The notes beneath the pieces were generated by a model that made no database searches, was not told the origin of the DNA, and saw nothing but the letters and a program-made list of their open reading frames with translations. DNA of 64,000 nucleotides, taken from Planctomycetota bacterium. Its GTDB lineage: Bacteria; Planctomycetota; UBA8742; UBA2392. Shown in pieces: positions 17,253 through 25,364 of the stretch (the first letter of the stretch is position 1; each line of letters opens with the position of its first letter). A program made the translations under genes and the position numbers. The DNA is taken from contig JACKIE010000001.1 of assembly GCA_020638635.1 (NCBI GenBank), positions 372,001 through 436,000 on the forward strand, read 5' to 3'.

Positions 17253-19934
17253 ATGTTCGAGAGCAAGGTCAACTACATAACGGCCGGCATGGCGCTGGTG
17301 TTCCTGCTGCTGCTGGGGCGTTTCGCCTACATGCAGGTGGTGAACCACGAGTACTACACCGACCTGGCCCAGGAGATGCGCACCAGCATCACGCTGCTTG
17401 AGCCCCAGCGCGCCGACATCGTGCTGAAGGACGGCACCGTGATCGCCCACACCGAAAGCGTGTGGGACATCTATCTGGACCTCGAGAAGTTCGCCGACCC
17501 CCGCACCATGCAGCAGCGCGCCCACGCCGCGCCGGCCCGCTACGACGCCGCCCTGGTGGAAAGCTTCGTGAACGAGCGCCTGAAGCCGGTACAGGATGCT
17601 GCGCTTGCAGGCCCCTCCAGCCGGCGCCGCTTTTTCCTTTACTGGGCCCTGCGCCGCGACCCGGCCGCGCGGCACGACCTTGAGGTCTGCGCCCAGCGCC
17701 TGTGCCTGGTCACCGGCCTGACGCGCGGCGAGCTTGACCTGAAGCTGCAACAGGTCTGGACGGAAGTTGACGCCCTGGCCGAAACCCTCGGCGACCCGCT
17801 GGCCGCCGAGGGCCGCGACATCAGCGTGGCGTGGCTGCGCGCGCAACCGGCCCTGCACGACCCGGAGTACTGGGAGCGCATCCGCCGCTTCCCGAAAAGC
17901 CTGCACTTCGCGCCGGTGCTGGAGGCGCGCCTGCAGTGGCTCGAGAAAGAAGCCGGCTACCTGGAAGGCCTGCTGGAAGCCGCCGACGAAGACCCCACGC
18001 GCCTGAGAGACCTGTGCTTCATGGCGATGCAGAGCTGCCGCGAGCGCATGGAAAGCCTGAGCCTCGAAGTCGAGGGCGGCGAGCTGACCCTTTCCCAGGC
18101 CCAGGACATCGTGCTGGAAGAGCACGCCTCATGGCAGCGCCTGGCCGAGATCTGCGAGGCCGTGGTGCGCGGGGAAGTGGACGCCGTGGCCGAACGCCTG
18201 GCCGCCCTGACCGACAAGAGCGGGCTAATCCACCAGACGGCCGACCGCCTCGACAACCTGCAAAAACGCGTGCTGGAGCGCTTCCTGGGCGACTGGACGG
18301 CGCGCTGGCAGCACTACCAGTTCGAGGAATCGCCGCTGCTGCTGGTGCGCGACGCGCCGCGCGACGTCGTGGAGTTGCTGAAGGTCAATGCCGACCAGCT
18401 GCCGGGCGTGATCTGCACACGCCGCGCCTCGCGCAAGTACACTTACTCGCGCGAGCTGGCCCACGTGATCGGCGGCGTCGGCCTGCCCGACCCGGCCATG
18501 CTGGAGGCAGTGCTGGCCCGCCCGCAATTCGGCGAGGGTCTGGACCAGTTCATCGGCGAATGGTTCGACGGCGACCGCGCCCGTTTCGTGGAGCGCTTCG
18601 ACGGCGTGGTCGCTCACCAGATGGTCGGCACCGGCGGCATCGAGCGCGTATACGACGAGCGCCTCAGCGGCCTGTACGGCGCGCGCGTCAGCATGCGCGA
18701 CGCCGCCGGGCGCGTGCGCAGCATCGACTACGAGCAGGCCCCCACCCACCGCGACCCGCTGACGCTTACGCTCGACATCGAGCTGCAGCGCGACATCCAG
18801 CGCAACGTCAAGAAGTGGGAGCCGCTGCTGGCTTCGTCGGCCCAGGCAAAGTCCGCCAAGATGCTGCTGCGCGGCCAGGGCGATTACGACCGCTGGCAGC
18901 GCTTCAAGTGGACCATGCGCGGCGCGGCCGTAGTGCTCGACGTGAAGACCGGCGCGGTGCTAGCGATGGTCAGCTTCCCGGACTATGACCCGGACAAGCT
19001 GGTCGGGCGTTCGCCGGAGGACCGCGCCTACCAGCGCCAGTTCAAGAGCGAGCAGGAAGTCGAAAGCAAGAAGGGCTACCCCTGGTGGAACCAGAAGGCG
19101 CGCATGTTCAACCGCGCAACCCAGGGCCGCTACGCGCCGGGCAGCACATTCAAGGTGCTGACGGCCGTGGCGCTGCTGGAAAACGGCACCATCGGCGTCT
19201 CGGACAGGTTCGAGGAGTACGAGAAGGACATCTACTACAACGGCAAGAAGATCGGCAGCACGGGCCACCCGGCGCACGCATCAGTCAACGTGGTGTCTGC
19301 GCTCGAGTACAGCTGTAACGGTTTCTTCTACTACTGGGCGCAGGAGTTCGCCGACACGCCCCAGGCAAGCTGGGAGGTGCTGCGCGACTACGCCGAGCAG
19401 TTCGGCGTCGGCCGCTCAAGCGGGGGCGACATCTACGGCGCCAGGCACGGCAACCTGCCGGAGTCTGATCGCGTGTGGGCCCAGAACCTGGCCATGCTGG
19501 CGATCGGCCAGGGCCAGATGGAAGCCACACCGCTTGAAATGGCGCGCCTGTACGCCTGCGTGGCCAACCGCGGCACCCTGGTGGTCCCCCACTTCACCGA
19601 GGAATTCCCCTGCTGGCCCGAGCAGGTGGACGTGTCGGCCGAGACCTGGGAGCTGGTCCACCAGGGCATGCGCGACGTGGTCTACGGCGCCCACGGCACC
19701 GCCAACGAATACCCGGTGCTCAGGCGCATTAAGTGCGCGGGCAAAACCGGTACCGCCGAAAACGGCAGGGGCACACCCGACCACGCCTGGTTCGCGGGCT
19801 TCGCGCCCTATGACGACCCGCAGGTGGCGTTCGTGATCCTGGCCGCCAACAGCGACCTGTACGGCGCCGAGGTCGCGCCCGTAATCGCCGAATGCATCGA
19901 GCGCTACCTGCAGCGCCAGGGGGTGATCAAGTAG
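17253..19934 (+). CDS. mrdA: penicillin-binding protein 2 (transpeptidase) with enlarged N-terminal half
   Basis: An 893-residue class B PBP that crosslinks peptidoglycan in the elongation complex. One transmembrane helix at about 8-27 anchors it, followed by the pedestal start (LEPQRADIVLKDGTVIA). The catalytic motifs are all present: STFK with Ser at about 631, SCN in YSCNGFFYYW at about 685, and KTGTAE at about 830. The proximal PBP2 landmarks AHVIGGVG and GIERVYDERLSGLYG are also present. E. coli PBP2 has about 633 residues with its Ser at 330, so roughly 200-300 residues are inserted between about 85 and 385. The insert is helical and rich in Glu and Arg with no recognised domain. rodA is not adjacent. 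Confidence 0.92.
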   Translation: MFESKVNYITAGMALVFLLLLGRFAYMQVVNHEYYTDLAQEMRTSITLLEPQRADIVLKDGTVIAHTESVWDIYLDLEKFADPRTMQQRAHAAPARYDAALVESFVNERLKPVQDAALAGPSSRRRFFLYWALRRDPAARHDLEVCAQRLCLVTGLTRGELDLKLQQVWTEVDALAETLGDPLAAEGRDISVAWLRAQPALHDPEYWERIRRFPKSLHFAPVLEARLQWLEKEAGYLEGLLEAADEDPTRLRDLCFMAMQSCRERMESLSLEVEGGELTLSQAQDIVLEEHASWQRLAEICEAVVRGEVDAVAERLAALTDKSGLIHQTADRLDNLQKRVLERFLGDWTARWQHYQFEESPLLLVRDAPRDVVELLKVNADQLPGVICTRRASRKYTYSRELAHVIGGVGLPDPAMLEAVLARPQFGEGLDQFIGEWFDGDRARFVERFDGVVAHQMVGTGGIERVYDERLSGLYGARVSMRDAAGRVRSIDYEQAPTHRDPLTLTLDIELQRDIQRNVKKWEPLLASSAQAKSAKMLLRGQGDYDRWQRFKWTMRGAAVVLDVKTGAVLAMVSFPDYDPDKLVGRSPEDRAYQRQFKSEQEVESKKGYPWWNQKARMFNRATQGRYAPGSTFKVLTAVALLENGTIGVSDRFEEYEKDIYYNGKKIGSTGHPAHASVNVVSALEYSCNGFFYYWAQEFADTPQASWEVLRDYAEQFGVGRSSGGDIYGARHGNLPESDRVWAQNLAMLAIGQGQMEATPLEMARLYACVANRGTLVVPHFTEEFPCWPEQVDVSAETWELVHQGMRDVVYGAHGTANEYPVLRRIKCAGKTGTAENGRGTPDHAWFAGFAPYDDPQVAFVILAANSDLYGAEVAPVIAECIERYLQRQGVIK

Positions 19935-19977
19935 GGACACGCCGCCGCCTGCGTATCGACGTAAGCCCAACTGCACG

Positions 19978-19990
19978 CTAACTTCCCGCC
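19978..19990 (+). promoter_or_regulatory. -10-like element upstream of the SDR gene
   Basis: CTAACT at 19978-19983 is followed by 7 bases and ATG 19991 without a Shine-Dalgarno. Same hexamer and C-rich spacer as upstream of hutH. Confidence 0.35.
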
Positions 19991-20992
19991 ATGCGATCAC
20001 TCGTGACAGGCGCAACCGGCTTCATCGGCAGCCATGTGGCCGAAATCCTCAAGGCCCGCGGCCATGACGTGCGCCTGCTGGTACGCAGCGAAAAGCGCCT
20101 GTTTCCCGAGTTGCGCGAAGGCTACGAGATCATCAAGGGCGACGTCACTCAGTCGCCCGCCGAGCTGGCAAAGGCCGTCAGCGACGTCGATTACGTCTTC
20201 CATGTCGCCGGCCTGATCAAGGGCCGCACCCAGGCCGACTTCAACCGCGTCAACGCCTACGGCACCCGCAACCTGCTGCAGGCCGTGAAGGCGGCCGACA
20301 AGTCCGAGATCATGCGCTTCGTGCTGTGCAGCAGCCTGGCGGCCGTGGGCCCGGCCGAGGACAGCCGCCACGTGGTCACCGAGGAATCGCTGCCGCACCC
20401 GATCACCTACTACGGGCGCAGCAAGCTGCTGGGCGAGAAGTTCGCGCGCGAGTTCATGAAGGAATTCCCGATCACCATCATCCGCCCGCCCGGCGTGTAC
20501 GGCCCGCGCGACACGGGCATCCTCGAGTTCTTCAAGTGGATGTCCAAGGGCTACAGCCTGCAGTTCGGCGAGGACGAGCGCGTGTTCAGCATGATCCACG
20601 GCCGTGACCTGGCGCGCGGCCTGGTGGAATCGGCCATGCACGAGAGCACGACAGGCGAGACGTTCTTCCTGACCGATCCGCACCCGTACCACCTGAGCTG
20701 GACCATGGAAGTCCTGCGCGAGATTCTGAAGCCCAGCAAGCACAAGGTGATGAATCCGCCGGTGTGGCTGGCACAGGCCTATGCGCGGGTGATTGACGTG
20801 CTGCAGTTCATCACGCGCCGGCCGATGCTGCCCAACAGCGACAAGATGCGCGAGCTGATGCCCCTGTACTGGGTGTGCAGCGGCCAGAAGGCCAAAGACA
20901 CCTTCGGCTTCCAGACCGAAATCGGCATGAAGGAAGGCATCCAGGAAACCGCCGACTGGTACATAAAAGAAGGCTGGATCAAGGTGAAGTAG
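19991..20992 (+). CDS. NAD(P)-dependent epimerase/dehydratase (extended SDR)
   Basis: A 333-residue extended short-chain dehydrogenase. The N terminus is the cofactor loop SLVTGATGFIGSHVAEIL (TGxxGxxG). VSDVDYVFHVAGLIKG follows strand 4, FVLCSSLAAVGP carries the catalytic Ser, and YYGRSKLLGEK is the YxxxK pair (Tyr about 139). IIRPPGVYGPRD is the downstream conserved segment. The dihydroflavonol-4-reductase/HpnA-like branch is most similar in style, so it probably reduces or epimerises a sugar, sterol or isoprenoid-linked carbonyl. Substrate is unknown. A second SDR of the same type lies at 21634, separated by a palindromic element and a small gene. Confidence 0.88.
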   Translation: MRSLVTGATGFIGSHVAEILKARGHDVRLLVRSEKRLFPELREGYEIIKGDVTQSPAELAKAVSDVDYVFHVAGLIKGRTQADFNRVNAYGTRNLLQAVKAADKSEIMRFVLCSSLAAVGPAEDSRHVVTEESLPHPITYYGRSKLLGEKFAREFMKEFPITIIRPPGVYGPRDTGILEFFKWMSKGYSLQFGEDERVFSMIHGRDLARGLVESAMHESTTGETFFLTDPHPYHLSWTMEVLREILKPSKHKVMNPPVWLAQAYARVIDVLQFITRRPMLPNSDKMRELMPLYWVCSGQKAKDTFGFQTEIGMKEGIQETADWYIKEGWIKVK

Positions 20993-21062
20993 ACCCGAGG
21001 CGCGGGCAGCCTGCCCGCGACTCTCGCATGCAGCCGGTGCGAGCTCATCCAACCAGAGTCTT

Positions 21063-21255
21063 GCCTGCGGAGCAGGCTGACAACCGTTAGCCCCCACCGT
21101 AAGGTGGGGTTTGTCGTTCCGGCGATCAACCGAGGCGCGGAGCGCCGGCACAAACCCCCGATTTGTGTCGCCGCTCCGCGGCTCGGGATCCCGGGTAACG
21201 CCTTCCCCCGGCTTACACCGGGGGCTAACAGTTGTGACGCAGGCTGCGCCTGCTG
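21063..21255. repeat. composite palindromic element (REP/BIME-like) of about 190 bases
   Basis: Arms 21063-21146 and 21169-21255 are long imperfect inverted copies. Each arm contains its own small palindrome: GTTAGCCCCC-ACCGTAAGGT-GGGG at about 21086-21110 and CCCCCGGCTTACACCGGGGG at about 21214-21233. The shared plan (TAGCCC, stem, GTAAG or CTTAC loop, GGGCT) is that of the REP units near the RAYT gene. The element fills most of the 277-base gap between the SDR and the next gene. Confidence 0.7.
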
Positions 21256-21269
21256 AAGCACGGGTTGCC

Positions 21270-21641
21270 ATGAAGCTGCGCAAACTGGACATCAGCTACA
21301 TCCATGACCTGCCGGCCAATGCCGACTTAAAGGGCGCATGCCTGCTGCTGCCCGGGACACTCAACGCCCTGGCCGAGCTGGACGAGCTGCCCAAGGAACT
21401 GCTTTCTCACCTGCCGGCCGTGATTGTCTGCCGCGGCTGCAACGCCTACCTTGAACGCCTGTTGAACGAGCAGGGCGTGGCAGTCACCGCCGCGCGCGAC
21501 CCTGTGGATGCCGTGGCCGAAAACGCCGAGATCGAAATCGACCTGCTGGCCGGCACCCTCACCGAGCTTTCTTCCGGCCGCAAGTTCGCCCTTCACTCGC
21601 TCAAGCCCGAGCACCTGAAGTTCGTGCGCGCCCATGGCTGA
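21270..21641 (+). CDS. small protein, possibly aconitase/LeuD-type swivel domain
   Basis: A 123-residue protein from ATG 21270. Upstream sequence in the same frame is the palindromic element and is not counted. The middle reads VIVCRGCNAYLERLLNEQGV and the end EIEIDLLAGTLTELSSGRKF. The second segment resembles the D-x-E-x-G-T-l strand of 3-isopropylmalate dehydratase small subunits, but the family's GCGSSRE motif is absent, so this is a weak resemblance only. The stop overlaps the next gene's ATG by 8 bases (ATGGCTGA), indicating translational coupling to the SDR downstream. Function is unknown. Confidence 0.55.
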   Translation: MKLRKLDISYIHDLPANADLKGACLLLPGTLNALAELDELPKELLSHLPAVIVCRGCNAYLERLLNEQGVAVTAARDPVDAVAENAEIEIDLLAGTLTELSSGRKFALHSLKPEHLKFVRAHG

Positions 21642-22719
21642 TCGTGTGCTGCTACTGGGGGCCGCGGGCACGGTCGGCAGCCGCGTGGCGCTGGCGCTGT
21701 TGGAGGCCGGTTATGAAGTCACCTGCCTGGCGCGCAGCAAGGGCCACCGCAACCTGATGCAGGTGCAGGATGCCGGCGGCGAAATCCGCCACGGCGACAT
21801 GAACGACGACGCCGCCCTGCGCGATGCCCTGAGCGGCTGTCGCTATTTCGTGCACTCGGCGGCGCCCTATCCCTGGAGCGGCCTGCACCTGCGCCAGCAG
21901 GGCTACCGCGACAAGTGGGTGCCGCAGCTCAAGCGCCACTTCGAGCTGGCAAAGCAGGCCGGCGTCGAGCGCGCGGTGTTCACCAGCAGCCTCAGCACCA
22001 TCGGCCTCGCCAAGGCCGGCGAGCTTGCCGACGAAACGCTGCCCTTCGACCCGGCGCGGCAATCCGGCGGCAACTACTACCCGATCAAGTTCGCGCTGGA
22101 GCAGGCGGTGCTGCAGGCCACCACCGGCGACAACCCCCTCGGGCCGCCCACGGTGCTGGTGAATCCCACCGGCCTGGTCGGCGAGGGCAGCCGCAACGCC
22201 GCGCTTTCCGGCGCCTGCGTGTTTTTCCAGGGCCTGACGCCCTTCATGGTGGACGCGCGCCTGAACTTCACCGACTGCCGCGACGTCGCCCGCGGCCACG
22301 TGCTGGCCCTGGAAAAGGGCCGCCCCGGCGAGCGCTACGTACTGGGCGGCGTGAACATCGAGCTGCACAAGTTCGCGGAAATGGTGTGCGCACTGGCCGG
22401 CATCAATCGTCCGATCATCGTGCCGCGCGCGCTGGCCATGCTGGGCGCGTACACGGCCGAGTGGTGGGGCCTGCTGACAGGCCGCCTGGGCGCGCTGACA
22501 CTGACCAGCTACTACCATCTCGAGTACGGCCAGTGGTACAGCAGCAGCAAGGCGCAGACCGAGCTGGGTTATGAACCGACCACCGACCTCGAACCCGCCA
22601 TCAAGCGCGAACTCGAATGGCACGGCGTCGCGCCGAGCGGAGTCGGACAAGATCCTGATGACAACTGCAAAAACATGTTAACCACGAAGGACCACGAAGA
22701 ACCACGAAGTAAAGCATGA
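21634..22719 (+). CDS. NAD(P)-dependent epimerase/dehydratase (extended SDR), C terminus formed by a dispersed repeat
   Basis: A 361-residue extended SDR. VLLLGAAGTVGSRVALALLE is the cofactor loop, YFVHSAAPYPWSG follows strand 4, AVFTSSLSTIGLA carries the catalytic Ser, and YYPIKFALEQ is the YxxxK pair. VLVNPTGLVGEG is the later family segment. The enzyme resembles HpnA/DFR-type reductases, substrate unknown. The natural end of the fold is near AIKRELEWHG, and the last 30 residues include TTKDHEEPRSKA, which is simply the translation of the CACGAAG dispersed repeat (22681-22709). The repeat has therefore apparently replaced or extended the original stop. Coupled to the preceding small gene. 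Confidence 0.87.
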   Translation: MADRVLLLGAAGTVGSRVALALLEAGYEVTCLARSKGHRNLMQVQDAGGEIRHGDMNDDAALRDALSGCRYFVHSAAPYPWSGLHLRQQGYRDKWVPQLKRHFELAKQAGVERAVFTSSLSTIGLAKAGELADETLPFDPARQSGGNYYPIKFALEQAVLQATTGDNPLGPPTVLVNPTGLVGEGSRNAALSGACVFFQGLTPFMVDARLNFTDCRDVARGHVLALEKGRPGERYVLGGVNIELHKFAEMVCALAGINRPIIVPRALAMLGAYTAEWWGLLTGRLGALTLTSYYHLEYGQWYSSSKAQTELGYEPTTDLEPAIKRELEWHGVAPSGVGQDPDDNCKNMLTTKDHEEPRSKA

Positions 22720-22745
22720 CCCGCCGTCCTTCGTGGCTCTTGGTA
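22681..22745. repeat. CACGAAG-type dispersed repeat overlapping the 3' end of an SDR gene
   Basis: Three tandem units of ACCACGAAG(G/A) at 22681-22709, followed at about 22726-22745 by a partial inverted copy (TCCTTCGTGGCTCTTGGT). The direct part lies inside the coding region and includes its last codons. The remaining bases up to 22879 hold ACAACCT/CCTA-rich short tandem sequence and no gene. Confidence 0.75.
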
Positions 22746-22879
22746 GTTTAGAGCAGTGCTATTCATCAGCAGTCTGTTTCGAGCTCAAGGGTTAATGCAG
22801 AGGTCAGTAAGGAGTTCGCGGTCTCTGCGCTCGAAGCCCTCCCTACAACCTACAACCTAAACCCTATAACCTGCGGTTC

Positions 22880-23458
22880 TTGAACTACCTCGCCCACATG
22901 CTGCTCTCCGACGGGTCCGCCGATTCGCTGCTCGGCAACCTGGCGGGCGACTTCGTGCGCGGTGTTGACCTGTCAAGCCTACCGGCGCCCATGCAAGCGG
23001 GCGTCGCGCTGCACCGCGCCGTGGACCGCTTCACCGACTCGCACCCCGCGGTTGCCGCCAGCCGCGCGCGCCTGCCAAAGCTGTGGCGCCACTACCGGGG
23101 CGTGCTGGTGGACGTGTTTTATGACCACTTCCTGGCGTGCGACTTCGAGGCTCACGCCGGCGAGCCGCTGGATGCATTTGCCACGCGCGTCTACGCGGCG
23201 CTGCGTGACCACCACGACCGACTGCCGCCCCGCCTGCAGAGCGCCGCGCCGGTCATGATCGAGCGCGACTGGCTGCACGCCTATGCGCACATCGAGGGGC
23301 TCGAGCTGGTGCTGCGCGGCATGTCGCGCCGCGCGAAACGCGAGGTTGCATTGCACGAAGCCACCGCCGCCTTGCGCGAACATTACACCGCGTTGAAAAG
23401 TGACTTCGAAGTCTTCTTTCCTCAGCTGGTTCAATTCGCCTCACGCAATTCCATGTGA
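22880..23458 (+). CDS. acyl carrier protein phosphodiesterase-like protein (AcpH/DUF479)
   Basis: A 192-residue protein of the AcpH family, whose founding member removes 4'-phosphopantetheine from acyl carrier protein. The family N terminus M-N-x-LAH-x-x-L is present as MNYLAHMLLSDG, reached only from the TTG at 22880. The next ATG would cut it off, so TTG is used as start. SLLGNLAGDFVRG, HRAVDRFTDSHP (HD-like metal-binding His and Asp) and VFYDHFLA are the conserved core motifs. A TATAAC hexamer lies at 22865-22870, 9 bases upstream. Length matches the family (about 193). Confidence 0.88.
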   Translation: MNYLAHMLLSDGSADSLLGNLAGDFVRGVDLSSLPAPMQAGVALHRAVDRFTDSHPAVAASRARLPKLWRHYRGVLVDVFYDHFLACDFEAHAGEPLDAFATRVYAALRDHHDRLPPRLQSAAPVMIERDWLHAYAHIEGLELVLRGMSRRAKREVALHEATAALREHYTALKSDFEVFFPQLVQFASRNSM

Positions 23459-23495
23459 TACGCTTAAGCCATGTCCTGACTCGAGGAGGCCGGAA

Positions 23496-23753
23496 ATGCG
23501 GATTCTCTACGACAAGCTAACGGACACGGCCTACCTGCAGCTATCCGACGACAGCGAAAAGACGCGAACCCACGCCTGCGACCCGATGGAAGTGAACGGC
23601 GAAATCAACCTCGATTTCGGCCGTGACGGCGAGTTGATCGGCCTCGAGATCCAGCAGGCCAAGCGCCTGCTGCCCGCGGACCTGCTGGCGGCCGCAGAGC
23701 GCAAGCGCATCAGCACGCGCATAGCCCCGCCCAACGTGCCGCCGCCGCGCTAA
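23496..23753 (+). CDS. DUF2283-type small protein
   Basis: An 85-residue protein. The start is ATG 23496, preceded by a strong GAGGAGG 5 bases away. MRILYDKLTDTAYLQLSD and LDFGRDGELIGLEIQQA follow the DUF2283 pattern (x-Y-D-x-x-x-D-x-x-Y-I-x-L and x-D-x-G-x-L-V-G-I-E-I). These small beta-rich proteins often sit near toxin-antitoxin genes, but no partner is adjacent here. Cytoplasmic. The function of the family is not known to me. Confidence 0.8.
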   Translation: MRILYDKLTDTAYLQLSDDSEKTRTHACDPMEVNGEINLDFGRDGELIGLEIQQAKRLLPADLLAAAERKRISTRIAPPNVPPPR

Positions 23754-23844
23754 CTAGATAAATCCTTAGGTGAACATGGCTAGACATGTTCGCGTAAGTG
23801 CACGCAATGCGGTGTGAAGCAGGAACGAGGGGTAGCAGTGTTCA

Positions 23845-24022
23845 GCCGCGTAGCGGCTGAGGAACTTAGCCCATGGCTTTAGCCATGGGGATCCACGGCG
23901 ACATTCATTGAGCGCCCCGTAGAGGCCCGGGAAACGTTCCTGCGCCCCTGCGGGGCGCGGACGATTTCGCGTCTCCTTCCCGCGGCTGAAGCCGCGGGCT
24001 AAGTTCCCGGGCCGCTACGCGG
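23845..24022. repeat. composite palindromic element (REP/BIME-like) of about 180 bases
   Basis: Arms 23845-23890 and 23978-24022 are inverted copies sharing CCGCGTAGCGGC and GAACTTAGCCC. Each includes its own hairpin: CCATGGCTTTAGCCATGG (23871-23888) and CCCGCGGCTGAAGCCGCGGG (23979-23998). The centre has a further palindrome, GCGCCCCTGCGGGGCGC (23942-23958). The element occupies the core of the 363-base gap 23754-24116. The rest of that gap shows no gene. Confidence 0.75.
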
Positions 24023-24116
24023 CCAATGGCATCACTGGCTACTCCCTCGGCCCGCCACTTTGCAGGTGCATGGATGGTTGCTGCTCAAATCCGCACAACC
24101 GCCGGAAACGGGACAA

Positions 24117-24698
24117 TCACACGTCCAGCTTGAACAGCAGGGGCAGCAGGCGCTCGATCGGCAGGCCCATGATGTTGGCGTAGCTGCCGCGCCAGGCTTT
24201 CACGAAGCTTCGGCCGCTCTCGATGCACAAGGCTCCGCACTTGCCCATGGGCTCGCCGCTGGCGACGTACTCGGCGATCTTCTCGGCGCTGGCGGGCGCC
24301 ATCTCCACCAGGCTGGTGTCCGCGAAGGTCCAGCTTTCCCGGCTGCTTGAGTCCACCACGCACACGCCCGTGATCACGCGCTGCATGCCTGCCGCGCAGG
24401 AATGCGCAATCATGCGCTGCGCGTCCGCTTCATCGAGCGGCTTGTTGATGATCTCGCCGTCGATCGCGCAGATGGTGTCGGCCGCGATCACCAGCTTGCC
24501 CGCACCCACCTTCTGCGCCACGGCCTGCGCCTTGCGTGTGGCCAGCGCGCGCACGTAGTGGGTGGGCTCCGACTTTGGCTGCAGGTCTTCGTCCACGTCG
24601 CTGACGATCACCGCGAACTCGACGCCCGCGTCGCGCAATATCTGCGCCCGGTAAGGCGAGCCCGAGGCCAGCACGACTTTACGTGTCAAGAGTCCCAT
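24117..24698 (-). CDS. maf: Maf family nucleoside triphosphate pyrophosphatase
   Basis: A 193-residue house-cleaning enzyme that hydrolyses non-canonical or methylated nucleoside triphosphates to monophosphates. The N terminus shows VVLASGSPYRAQIL, the Maf signature S-x-S-x-R-x-x-L, followed by the acidic SDVDED. Further family segments are ALATRKAQAVAQK and IAADTICAIDGEIINKP (the AADT catalytic strand and K-P). The length matches Maf proteins (about 190-200). The ATG at 24698 gives the expected N terminus. It is read 9 bases after the YkgJ-like gene, so both are likely co-transcribed. Confidence 0.92.
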   Translation of the reverse strand: MGLLTRKVVLASGSPYRAQILRDAGVEFAVIVSDVDEDLQPKSEPTHYVRALATRKAQAVAQKVGAGKLVIAADTICAIDGEIINKPLDEADAQRMIAHSCAAGMQRVITGVCVVDSSSRESWTFADTSLVEMAPASAEKIAEYVASGEPMGKCGALCIESGRSFVKAWRGSYANIMGLPIERLLPLLFKLDV

Positions 24699-24707
24699 GG
24701 TGTGCGT

Positions 24708-25202
24708 CTACTGGATGCCCGTGCGGCGGCGCCCTTCAAGATCCTGCTCAAGTTGGTTTTCGATCTCGTCGGCGTCAACGAGCGTGTCGGCCCCGATGCC
24801 GGGGCACTGCTGCGCTTCCTTGGCCCAGGTTTCCGGCGCGCGCAAAATGTTGGGCCAGAACGGGTACGTGCGGCACTGGGTGGGACGCACCGGGTAGACG
24901 CTGCAGCCGCCGTCTTTCAGGAAGATGCAGTCGTTGTTGGGCTTCTCGGTCAGGCTGAAGGCGTAGTCCACCTGGCGCACGTACTTGCGGGTGAACGTGT
25001 CGAACTCCAGGCCTAAAAAGTCCGCGATCGCCTGCATCTCGTCGGCCGTCAGCCACACGTAGCCTTCGCCGCGCTTGCCGGAGCAGCAGTCGGAGCAGCC
25101 GGGCGCCTGGCAGCGGAAATTCAACCCGGCCTCGTACCAGCGCCCGGCGCGCTTGTCGCGCAGCAGCTTTGCGGCTTCGGCTTTGCTCTTCCCGTCTGCC
25201 AT
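24708..25202 (-). CDS. YkgJ family cysteine-cluster (putative metal-binding) protein
   Basis: A 164-residue protein with the CxxxCxxCC cluster in FRCQAPGCSDCCSGKRG and further cysteines in NDCIFLKDGGCSVYPVRP and TQCRTYPFWP, the YkgJ pattern thought to bind a zinc or iron-sulfur centre. The start is ATG 25202, where the conserved part begins soon after, and a CTGACA/TATGCT promoter is placed immediately upstream. The much longer open frame to 26090 runs antisense to the sigma-factor genes and is not real. Biochemical role is not established for this group. Confidence 0.88.
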   Translation of the reverse strand: MADGKSKAEAAKLLRDKRAGRWYEAGLNFRCQAPGCSDCCSGKRGEGYVWLTADEMQAIADFLGLEFDTFTRKYVRQVDYAFSLTEKPNNDCIFLKDGGCSVYPVRPTQCRTYPFWPNILRAPETWAKEAQQCPGIGADTLVDADEIENQLEQDLEGRRRTGIQ

Positions 25203-25238
25203 GGCGTCAGCATAGTGGAGAGCGGGACCGGATGTCAG
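25203..25238 (-). promoter_or_regulatory. sigma70-like promoter of the YkgJ-like gene, leaderless
   Basis: On the minus strand CTGACA (25238-25233, five of six to TTGACA), an 18-base spacer, then TATGCT (25214-25209) and 6 bases to ATG 25202. No Shine-Dalgarno fits in 6 bases, so the mRNA is predicted to begin at the start codon. This is the only leaderless candidate with a good -35. Confidence 0.55.
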
Positions 25239-25364
25239 AGGCTGGTGAACATCCGGCCCGAAGCCCCGTTTCTGTAGGGGTAGGCGCGTTTCGGCCCGGC
25301 ACTGAAATTCCTGTTTTTTTCCCGTCAGGGGCACGAACTGCCGGGAACCTTCCACTGGACAAAC

